DNA from: Frigoribacterium sp. SL97
GTDB taxonomy: Bacteria; Actinomycetota; Actinomycetes; Actinomycetales; Microbacteriaceae
Length of the DNA stretch: 64,000 nt
Direction: 5' to 3'
Assembly: GCF_026625765.1 (NCBI RefSeq)
Contig: NZ_CP113062.1
Location: 3,596,001-3,660,000 of the forward strand
Shown here: positions 8,094 to 14,469 of the stretch, one piece after another
How the letters are laid out: each line of letters starts with the position of its first letter
Position numbering within the stretch: the stretch's first letter is position 1
Notes under the pieces: generated by a model
Databases searched by the model: none
Seen by the model: the letters and a program-made list of their open reading frames with translations, nothing else
Told to the model about the DNA's origin: nothing
Program-made: the position numbers and the translations under genes

Positions 8094-8127
8094 GAGGGAG
8101 CCCGTAGCCTGCGCTACGAGCTCCCTC
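8094..8127 (+). terminator. Strong hairpin after the small membrane gene
   Basis: GAGGGAGC pairs with GCTCCCTC and, after one mismatch, CGTAGC pairs with GCTACG around a CTGC loop. It lies between the 51-aa protein and the broken recombinase. There is no T-run; the call rests on stem strength and position. Confidence 0.5.
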
Positions 8128-8228
8128 TCGCTTCGGCGATCGTTCATCGGACGTTCTGCGGCTGCGACCACTCCCCCGGACCTCCGGGCGTATTGCTGTC
8201 TCAGATAGGCCGTCCGAAATAGGTTCCG

Positions 8229-8872
8229 GTGACGGCACCCTCTGTGAGACTGAAGACCACCGGGACCCTCATCGGCTACGCCCGCGTCTCCATCGACACC
8301 CAGGACCTCACCGCGCAGCGGGACGCCGCCTGCGCGCTGGGAGTGCCGCCGGAACCGATCTACAGCGACCGCGGCCTGACAGGGACTAATAGGGAGCAGC
8401 CGGGGCTCCGAGAGGCTCTGGCGGCCTGCCGGCAGGGCGACACCCTGGGCCTGACGAAGCTCGTTCGCCTCGCGCGATCGCTGCGAGACGCAACCGACAT
8501 CGCTGAAGAGCTGACGCACCGGCAGGTGCGGCTGACCCTCGGAGGGTCGGTCTACGACCCGACCGACCCCGTCGGGCGATTGCTCTTTGTCGTCCTGGGG
8601 ATGGTGGCCGAGTTCGAGTCCGACCTGATCCGAGCGCGCACGCGCGAGGGCATGGCCACGGCGAAGGTGCGGGGGAAGCTCAAAGGGCGAAAGCCCAAGC
8701 TCTCTCTCCCGCGCAAGAGCGGCACATGGTGGCGATCCACCGCGCCGGTGACCACACGGTCGCCGAACTGGTGGAACTGCTCGGCGTGGGGCGGGCGACG
8801 GTCTACCGGGCGCTCGAGCGGCACCCGGCCGCGGTCGATTCAGCCGTGACACTCCCCCGCGCCGACGCCTGA
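8229..8872 (+). pseudogene. Serine recombinase, frameshifted at a (CT)4 run
   Basis: The first 155 or so codons encode an intact resolvase/invertase catalytic domain: IGYARVSIDTQDLTAQRD with the active-site serine, TKLVRLARSLRDATDIAEEL, and VVLGMVAEFESDLIRARTRE. Just after RKPKL the frame runs into CTCTCTCT (8700-8707) and turns into an arginine/tryptophan-rich tail that stops at 8849. Two bases fewer would restore a normal C-terminal HTH: HTVAELVELLGVGRATVYRA, ending at 8872. One CT unit too many therefore explains the break. Without that helix-turn-helix the protein should not bind its site. Its intact relative lies at 4988-5557 on the other strand. The true start is probably one of the GTG codons inside the first 12 codons. 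Confidence 0.85.
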
Positions 8873-8925
8873 TCTCACAGCCGTGTTCCATGAACGAGGG
8901 CCGGCGAGGCCGTACTGTGCTGGCC

Positions 8926-9186
8926 ATGACCTCGCTGGCTGAAAGTGCCTATATCTACCGTGACCTCCCGGTCGGATCGTCCAGCGGGGTCGGTGCATGG
9001 CTCTTGACTCTCGCACCGGAAACCGGCGAGTCCACCACTGTCATCTTGCCGACCCGCGATCTCCACCACGACCCCGTCCCAGAAGCAGACGAGCGCCTGA
9101 GAGACGAGGGTTACCGGGCCGTCGAGTGGCGCTCGAGCGGCGCAGAGCGCTGGGTCACGGACCTTGAAGGACTGGGCGGCCAGTAG
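8926..9186 (+). CDS. Hypothetical protein (86 aa)
   Basis: From the ATG at 8926 the protein reads MTSLAESAYIYRDLPVGSSS, then a short beta-rich stretch (GAWLLTLAPETGESTTVILP) and an acidic C-terminal half containing EADERLRDEGYRAVEWRSSG. It has no signal peptide or membrane segment and should be cytoplasmic. An ATG at 8890 could add 12 basic residues. The start is uncertain because neither candidate has a good ribosome site at the right distance. It converges with the partition-type gene downstream. Family unknown; composition is consistent with coding sequence. Confidence 0.5.
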   Translation: MTSLAESAYIYRDLPVGSSSGVGAWLLTLAPETGESTTVILPTRDLHHDPVPEADERLRDEGYRAVEWRSSGAERWVTDLEGLGGQ

Positions 9187-9192
9187 CTTAAA

Positions 9193-9214
9193 TCCGTAAT
9201 TTCTGAACTACGGA
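9193..9214. terminator. Short hairpin between convergent genes
   Basis: TCCGTA and TACGGA form a 6-bp stem with an A/T-rich 10-base loop in the 32-bp gap between two convergent genes. It is weak and supported mainly by position. Confidence 0.3.
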
Positions 9215-9218
9215 CGAT

Positions 9219-9557
9219 CTAGTCGTCGAGCTGCGCGCGGACGCGGCGGGCGATGGCCCCTTGCAGCTCGTCGTTTTCCAGCAGCTCTGCAACGAGGGCA
9301 CGGGTAACGTGCACGTGCGCGACACGCACTCGGCCCTGAGCCTCTGCGAGGCCTGCGGCGTAGTCGATGAGGCCTCGGTAGACCTGGGGAGACAGGTCGG
9401 CGGTGATGCGTACGGGCTTGGCTCGAACGACGTTCGGCCGGGGTGCTGGCGTCGCCTCGGCGGCGGGCGCTCCTGGCTGGTTCTGCTCGGGCGTCGTCGG
9501 CGCGGCTCCTTGCGTCGCGCGGGCGGCTCGTGCTCGCAGCTCTTCCGCTTTGGTCAT
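9219..9557 (-). CDS. Plasmid-type partition accessory (ParB-like/small DNA-binding) protein
   Basis: The ATG at 9555-9557 overlaps an upstream TGA as ATGA. The 112-residue product starts with a charged helix (MTKAEELRARAARATQ), then a flexible Ala/Pro/Thr linker, then VRAKPVRITADLSPQVYRGL and a helical C-terminus with ALVAELLENDELQGAIARRV. The 'KPVRITxDLSPxxYRxL' strand-helix start is what I associate with the small proteins encoded right behind parA on actinobacterial plasmids, which resemble ribbon-helix-helix DNA binders. The role would be binding a centromere-like site together with ParA. No full parA is present here, only a possible C-terminal remnant, so the gene is probably an orphan. 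Confidence 0.5.
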   Translation of the reverse strand: MTKAEELRARAARATQGAAPTTPEQNQPGAPAAEATPAPRPNVVRAKPVRITADLSPQVYRGLIDYAAGLAEAQGRVRVAHVHVTRALVAELLENDELQGAIARRVRAQLDD

Positions 9558-9661
9558 CGTCCTGCTCCCAGCGTCTCGTCGGCGGCGTCGGCGTACTTGC
9601 CGAGTTCGGTGACCGGGCCGGACCCCCCGCGCGCGGGAGGTCTCGGCGAGTTCCTGGGGTC
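9554..9661 (-). pseudogene. Possible C-terminal remnant of ParA
   Basis: The frame that ends in the TGA overlapping the next gene's ATG encodes PVTELGKYADAADETLGAGR as its last 20 residues. 'TELGKYAD' is a common ending of plasmid ParA ATPases, and the ATGA overlap is the usual parA-to-partner spacing. The frame is closed by a TGA at 9662-9664, and the neighbouring gene on the other side ends at 9712, so at most some 30 codons remain. The preceding region reads better (ELAETSRARGVRP) in another frame, which suggests a one-base indel in the C-rich stretch near 9614. This is a short match and only a suggestion. Confidence 0.35.
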
Positions 9662-9711
9662 TCAGGGCGCGAGCCGCGTGGAAGCGAGCCGCGCCGCCGC
9701 GGGCCGCGCGG

Positions 9712-10542
9712 TCAGCGGTCGAAGAGGTTGCCGAGGCCGGGGATCTGGAAGCCCTCGCCGAGGTTGCCGAGCTGGTCGCCCAGCCCACCGACCTGCTCGC
9801 CGAGTCCGCCGAGGTACTCCTCGCCGCCCGCGGTCAGGCCGTCCAGCCCCTCGAAGCCGGAGCCGTTGGTCAGCTGGTCGAAGTCGATGCCCGACGTCAC
9901 GGCGTCGGACAGCAGGGGCAGGGCGACGCTGCTGACGGCGGCCGCCCCGGCCACGGCGACCGCGAGGCCCGCGACCCCCGCCACTCCGGCGCCGACCGCG
10001 GCACCTGCCGCGACCTTGCCCCCCGTGCTGCCGAGCACGCGCTTCATCAGGCCGGGGTGTGCGGTCTCGCCCCGGGTCGCCGCCCGGGCGAGGTCGGCCG
10101 GGGCGCTCGACGCGGGACGCTCGCCCGCGGGCACCTCGGCGCTCAGGCGGGTGAGCACCTGCTGACGCTGCTCGGGGGTGAGGCGCTCGAAGGCGTCGCG
10201 ATGGACCTGCTCGAGCTGCTGCGGCGGGGCGGTCTGCAGCAGGTAGTCGTACTTGGCGAGGGCCGCGCGGTCCGCGGCGGACCCCTGGGGGGCGTGGCCC
10301 CCGGTGGCCGGGCGCCCGACACCCCGCTGCGGCGCCCCGTACCCGTCGCGCTGGGGCTGGCGGCCGCCCTGCTGCGGCTGCCCGCCCTGGCGGTCGTCGC
10401 CGGTCACCTTGTCGGAGACCTTGCGCACCACGTCACGCCAGTCGGTGGAACCGCCGGACGCGCCACCGCGGCCGGACGAAGAAGAAGAGGAGTTGCCGAG
10501 CGCACGCGCGGCGGCACCCAGGAGACGGTCGAAGTTGGCCAT
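9712..10542 (-). CDS. Actinobacterial membrane-associated protein of unknown function
   Basis: From the ATG at 10540-10542 the product has 276 residues: MANFDRLLGAAARALG, a Ser/Gly-rich stretch, WRDVVRKVSDKVTGDD, a Gln/Gly/Pro linker, then a helical core with AALAKYDYLLQTAPPQQLEQ and HRDAFERLTPEQRQQVLTRL. One hydrophobic segment follows (GAAVGAGVAGVAGLAVAVAG), then a glycine-rich C-terminus. This layout is shared by Microbacteriaceae proteins often labelled 'cation-transporting ATPase', but no P-type ATPase motif (DKTGT, TGES) is present, so that name should not be used. ATG 10554 and GTG 10617 are alternative starts. It is the first gene after the accessory segment. Confidence 0.75.
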   Translation of the reverse strand: MANFDRLLGAAARALGNSSSSSSGRGGASGGSTDWRDVVRKVSDKVTGDDRQGGQPQQGGRQPQRDGYGAPQRGVGRPATGGHAPQGSAADRAALAKYDYLLQTAPPQQLEQVHRDAFERLTPEQRQQVLTRLSAEVPAGERPASSAPADLARAATRGETAHPGLMKRVLGSTGGKVAAGAAVGAGVAGVAGLAVAVAGAAAVSSVALPLLSDAVTSGIDFDQLTNGSGFEGLDGLTAGGEEYLGGLGEQVGGLGDQLGNLGEGFQIPGLGNLFDR

Positions 10543-10717
10543 GCGAGCGATCATCCCGGGCCCGCATCCGAGTAGCCCCCGCAGGAGCCGAGCATCGCCC
10601 GGGAACGGCGCGTCCACCGCTGCGGGTTACGGTCGAGCCCTCCTCCGGGTTACATTCGCAGGGGACGTCCGCGCGGGCCCGACCCGCGACGCGCGCTCCA
10701 TCCTCAGGAGGTGTCGC

Positions 10718-11773
10718 ATGGGCAAGGCAGCAGTCACGGGCTGGGTCGCCCTCGCGATGCTGGTCTCGGGCGCGGCGCTCGTCCTCGCCGCCACCTTCCG
10801 CCTGGCCACGGTCGGGCTCTTCGCCGGCGGTTTCCTGCCCATCGGCGACCTCGACTTCGTCACCATCGCGATCTGGCTGCTCGGTGCCGCCCTCGTCGTC
10901 GGCGGCGTGGCCCTCGCCCTCGTCGGGCTGACCGACCGGGTGCTCGGTGCCCTGCCGCGCGACGAGCCGGAGCACCCTCTCGAGCACGAGGCCGTCCGCG
11001 AGACGACGCCGGCCCCCGTCCGACCGACCACCCAGGAGGCGCGGGTCCTGTCCGCAGGACGGCCGACGGCCGCCCCCGTGGTCGCGTCCGCCCCCGTCCT
11101 CGCCGCCACGCCGACGCCGGCGATCGCCTCCGCCACGGGCACGCCCGTCGAGACCGCGTCCACCCGCTCCGCCGTGCCCGAGCAGGCTCCCGCCGGGCCG
11201 ACCCTCGCCGAACGCCTGCGTCCCGTGCTGTCGTCCGCCGCCACCCGGGTCGCGGCCGCCGTGCGCGCCACGGGTGACGCCCTGGCCCGGGCCGGTCGGG
11301 CCACGGCACGGGCCGTCCGTCGCGCCTCCCGGGCCGTGGTCGCATGGGTCCGACGCACCACCCCGGTCGTCGTCGCCTGGTTCCGCACGACCGGCACCAC
11401 CGTCGCGACGCGCACCCGACCGGCCGCCCGCTCGACCTGGGACGGCGTGCGTCACGGCAGCCGGGCCACCGCGGCCGGTGCCGTCGTCGCCGCCCGGGCC
11501 ACGGGGGCGACCGCACGACGCGCCTCCTCCGCCGCCGCAGCCAGGGCCCGTGAGAACGCGCGCAGCCTGGCGGACGCCCGCGCCGCCGCCCGACAGGCGG
11601 AGCACGACCGCGAACTGGCCCGCGAAGCGGCGCGCCTCGACTTCCTGACCTCGCGCCGCACCCCCGCCGCGCCAGCCACGTCGCCCACCGCCACGGTGGT
11701 CACCGCGGGGGCCACCCCCGCCGAGGCCGCGGTCGGCGAGCGCGAGTCCGCGCCGCTGTCGCACACCGCCTGA
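10718..11773 (+). CDS. Two-helix membrane protein with long Ala/Arg-rich basic tail
   Basis: The ATG at 10718 follows AGGAGG by eight bases. Of 351 residues, the first 70 contain two membrane helices (VTGWVALAMLVSGAALVLAA and VTIAIWLLGAALVVGGVALA). Residues 85-150 form a Pro/Thr/Ala linker. The remaining 200 residues are alanine and arginine rich (RAGRATARAVRRASRAVVAW is typical) with almost no acidic residues before the last quarter, where an acidic/basic helix (LADARAAARQAEHDRELARE) follows. The composition resembles histone H1-like tails, which would allow contact with nucleic acid or acidic lipids. The linker carries one copy of the dispersed 10-mer, translated as TQEARV. Function unknown. 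Confidence 0.8.
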   Translation: MGKAAVTGWVALAMLVSGAALVLAATFRLATVGLFAGGFLPIGDLDFVTIAIWLLGAALVVGGVALALVGLTDRVLGALPRDEPEHPLEHEAVRETTPAPVRPTTQEARVLSAGRPTAAPVVASAPVLAATPTPAIASATGTPVETASTRSAVPEQAPAGPTLAERLRPVLSSAATRVAAAVRATGDALARAGRATARAVRRASRAVVAWVRRTTPVVVAWFRTTGTTVATRTRPAARSTWDGVRHGSRATAAGAVVAARATGATARRASSAAAARARENARSLADARAAARQAEHDRELAREAARLDFLTSRRTPAAPATSPTATVVTAGATPAEAAVGERESAPLSHTA

Positions 11774-11811
11774 CGGTCGGCCCGGTCGCTCGACTCACCT
11801 AGGCTCGCCGC

Positions 11812-12684
11812 ATGCGCACACGCCTCGGACTCGTCGGACTCGTCGGCATCGCGCTGGTCGTGACGGGCTGCACGGGCGTCGACGCCGGGGCCGGTGAACG
11901 ACCCGAGCGCGCCTCCACGTCCGCGGTGGTGGCCTCGGGGGCCGCGTCGGCCGACGGCGTCGTGCTGCCGCCCGAGGGCGCCCGCTTCGACTACCAACTG
12001 GGAGGCGCGTCGCCGGTCCCCGACGGAGCCACGGTCGTCGCCCGCGACAGCACCGACGACCCCGCCGACGACGTCTACGGCATCTGCTACGTCAACGGGT
12101 TCCAGACCCAACCGGGCGTCGAGTGGCCGGACGAAGTGCTCGTGCGTACGCCCGACGGCGAACCGCTGGTCGACCCCGGCTGGCCGGACGAGCACCTGTT
12201 CGACCTGTCCTCGGAGGCGAACCGGCAGGCCGTGGCGGAGCGCCAGGCGTCGACGATCGACGGCTGCGCCGCCTCGGGCTACCAGGCGGTCGAGTTCGAC
12301 AACCTCGACTCGTGGACGCGGTCGGACGACGCCTTCGGTGAGGACGACGCGGTCGCCTTCGCGACGCTGCTCGTCGCACGGGCCCACGCGGCCGGGCTGG
12401 CCACGGCGCAGAAGAACACCGCCGACCTCGGCGCCCGGGGCCGCGACGAGGTCGGCTACGACTTCGCCGTCACCGAGGAGTGCGACCGCTACGACGAGTG
12501 CGGCGCCTTCACGGACGTCTACGGCGGGCTCGTGTTCGACGTCGAGTACACCGACGACCTGCGCGGCTCGGTCGCCGACGTGTGCGCCCGCGTCACCGGA
12601 CTCGACCCGGCCCCCTCGACCATCGTGCGCGACCACGACCTGGTGCCGGCCGACGACCCGGCCCACGCCTACACGGCCTGCTGA
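11812..12684 (+). CDS. Endo-alpha-1,4-polygalactosaminidase family (GH114) lipoprotein
   Basis: The 290-residue protein starts with a lipoprotein signal (MRTRLGLVGLVGIALVVTGC; acylated Cys20). The mature domain carries the marks of the GH114/TM1410-like barrel: FDYQLGGASPVPDGATVVARD, YGICYVNGFQTQ, and the conserved GYQAVEFDNLDSW, where the acidic residues are presumed catalytic. AHAAGLATAQKNTADLGARG and YDFAVTEECDRYDECGAF complete the fold. Known members hydrolyse galactosaminogalactan-like polysaccharide; the substrate here is not shown. It is attached to the outer face of the membrane. Six cysteines suggest disulfides. It is convergent with the transglutaminase gene 16 bases away. Confidence 0.85.
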   Translation: MRTRLGLVGLVGIALVVTGCTGVDAGAGERPERASTSAVVASGAASADGVVLPPEGARFDYQLGGASPVPDGATVVARDSTDDPADDVYGICYVNGFQTQPGVEWPDEVLVRTPDGEPLVDPGWPDEHLFDLSSEANRQAVAERQASTIDGCAASGYQAVEFDNLDSWTRSDDAFGEDDAVAFATLLVARAHAAGLATAQKNTADLGARGRDEVGYDFAVTEECDRYDECGAFTDVYGGLVFDVEYTDDLRGSVADVCARVTGLDPAPSTIVRDHDLVPADDPAHAYTAC

Positions 12685-12700
12685 CCCGCGCCGGGCGGGC

Positions 12701-13546
12701 CTAGGCCTCGCGGGTGATCTCGACCGTGACGAAGAGCTCGCTGTTCGACGACCCCGCGTAGACCCCGCGCAGCGGCGGCACGTCGCGGTAGTCGCGGCCC
12801 TGGCCGACGACCACGTGCCTTTCGCCGATGTCGATCAGGTTGGTGGGGTCGTAGCCGTGCCAGGTGCCGCAGAAGAACTCCACCCAGGCGTGGGACTCCC
12901 CCGTGACGGTCTCGCGCAGCTCGGCCGAGGGCTTCGGGTGCAGGTAGCCGCTGACGTAGCGCGCCGGGATGCCCGCCGCCCGCAGCGCACCGACCGTGAC
13001 GTGGGCGATGTCCTGGCAGACGCCGGCCCGGGCGGCCCACGACTCGGCGGCCGTGGTCTTCACGTTCGTGACGCCGGGCAGGTACCGGACCGCGCCTCCG
13101 ACCGTCTCGCAGATCGCCATCGCGGCGGCGCACGGATCGGCGTGGGTCGCCCGAGCCTCGGTTCCGACCGCGGCCAGGTCGGCCGGAGGCGCGGTGAGGG
13201 GCGTCTGCTCGAGGTGTTCGACGAACGACGTGCTGGCCCCCGCGACCGCCGCCAGGTCGTCCCACGAGATCGTCTCGGACGGATGCGCCTGCGGCCGCAC
13301 CTCGACGAGCGAGGTCGCGGTCAGGGAGAGCTGCCGGTGCGGCAGCAGCACCTCGAACGACGACACCCGCGTGCCCCAGTAGTCGACGTACTCGTGCGAG
13401 GCGGCGACCGGCTCGATGCGCAGGTGCGACGAGAGCACGAACTGGCCCTCGGTGTGCGCCGGCAGCATGCGTGCCTCGTTGTAGCTCGCGACGGCCTCGC
13501 CCTGGTACGAGAAGCCCGTGACGTGCCGGATGCGCAGGCGGCTCAC
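12701..13546 (-). CDS. Transglutaminase-like protein of the ATP-grasp/alpha-E cluster
   Basis: A GTG start at 13544-13546 overlaps the upstream gene's TGA by four bases. The 281-residue protein has the N-terminal beta domain found in bacterial transglutaminases (RIRHVTGFSYQGEAVASYNE) and a core transglutaminase-like domain. The catalytic cysteine is in SWAARAGVCQDIAHVTVGAL, the histidine in GESHAWVEFFCG and the aspartate in WHGYDPTNLID. These give the Cys-His-Asp triad. Together with the two upstream genes it forms the cluster predicted to synthesise or remodel a peptide tag or small amide-linked compound. In that scheme the transglutaminase would act as peptidase or amidotransferase; this is a published bioinformatic prediction, not demonstrated here. 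Confidence 0.92.
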   Translation of the reverse strand: MSRLRIRHVTGFSYQGEAVASYNEARMLPAHTEGQFVLSSHLRIEPVAASHEYVDYWGTRVSSFEVLLPHRQLSLTATSLVEVRPQAHPSETISWDDLAAVAGASTSFVEHLEQTPLTAPPADLAAVGTEARATHADPCAAAMAICETVGGAVRYLPGVTNVKTTAAESWAARAGVCQDIAHVTVGALRAAGIPARYVSGYLHPKPSAELRETVTGESHAWVEFFCGTWHGYDPTNLIDIGERHVVVGQGRDYRDVPPLRGVYAGSSNSELFVTVEITREA

Positions 13547-14469
13547 GAGCGCTCCCCCACCCAGGTGGGCGCGGCGCTCGTCGGGAAGTACCGCTGCCTG
13601 ATCGCCTCGGAGGCGGCGCTCGTCGCGGCCTGCACGGTGTCCATCTGCCCGGGCAGGTCGTCGAGGATGTCGCCGATCGGCCGGAACTCGAGCTCGCTGC
13701 GCATCTGCCCGAGGATGCGCACCCCGCTGTCGGAGGCCGCGACCCGGTGGGTCGTCGGCTCGACCTCGCGCAGACAGGCCTCGGCCCGGCTGATCGCGAA
13801 GAGCACGCTGCGCGGGAACAGCCGGTCGAGCAGGAGGAACTCGGCCGCGTTGCGGGCGCTCGGCACGCCCCGGTAGGTGCGCAGGTAGGCCTCGTACGCG
13901 CCGCACGACCGCAGGATCGTCGTCCACGACGGGCCCGACGCCTCGGTGAGCGTGCGGGTCGCGAGCAGGCGCGCGGTCATGTCGGCCCGCTCGATCGACC
14001 GGCCGAGGGTGAAGAACTGCCACACCTCGTCGCGGCTCGTCGCGCTCTCGATGATCCCGACGGCGAGCGCGCTCCGTTCGCGCACCCAGGCGAAGAACTC
14101 GTGCACCTTGTCGTCGGCGACCTTGCGCGGCATGCGGGCACGCGTCGTGTTGAGGCACTCCCACAGCTCGGTCGACACGATCTCGCGGGCCCGGCGGGCG
14201 TTCTCGCGGGCGGCGCCGAGCGAGTAGGCGATCGACGCCGGGTTGTGCCGGTCGACCGCGAGCATCGACAGGACGTCGCTGCGGGCAAGATCGCCCTCGG
14301 GGGCGTCGCTGCCCATCACGGCGAGCAGGCTGCGACAGGCGACGTCCTCCTCGATCCAGGGGTCCTCGAGCAGCAGCTGCAGGTGCACGTCGAGGATGCG
14401 GGCCGTGCCGTCCGACCGCTCGATGTAGCGGCCGATCCAGAACAGGCTCTCGGCGATGCGGCTCAGCAT
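13543..14469 (-). CDS. Alpha-E domain protein (DUF403)
   Basis: The ATG at 14467-14469 starts MLSRIAESLFWIGRYIERSD, the hallmark N-terminus of alpha-E proteins. The whole 308-residue product is helical. Repeated conserved patches include AYSLGAARENARRAREIVST, WQFFTLGRSIERADMTARLL, and LLLDRLFPRSVLFAISRAEA. These proteins always accompany a circularly permuted ATP-grasp enzyme and a transglutaminase, and are thought to be a helical partner in amide-bond formation. Here the gene overlaps both neighbours by a few bases (7 upstream, 4 downstream), so the three are translationally coupled in one operon. Confidence 0.93.
   Translation of the reverse strand: MLSRIAESLFWIGRYIERSDGTARILDVHLQLLLEDPWIEEDVACRSLLAVMGSDAPEGDLARSDVLSMLAVDRHNPASIAYSLGAARENARRAREIVSTELWECLNTTRARMPRKVADDKVHEFFAWVRERSALAVGIIESATSRDEVWQFFTLGRSIERADMTARLLATRTLTEASGPSWTTILRSCGAYEAYLRTYRGVPSARNAAEFLLLDRLFPRSVLFAISRAEACLREVEPTTHRVAASDSGVRILGQMRSELEFRPIGDILDDLPGQMDTVQAATSAASEAIRQRYFPTSAAPTWVGERS

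Noticed and set aside
9712..10542. Cation-transporting P-type ATPase (a common label for this family)
   Set aside because: No phosphorylation motif, ATP-binding region or transport helices; only one hydrophobic segment.
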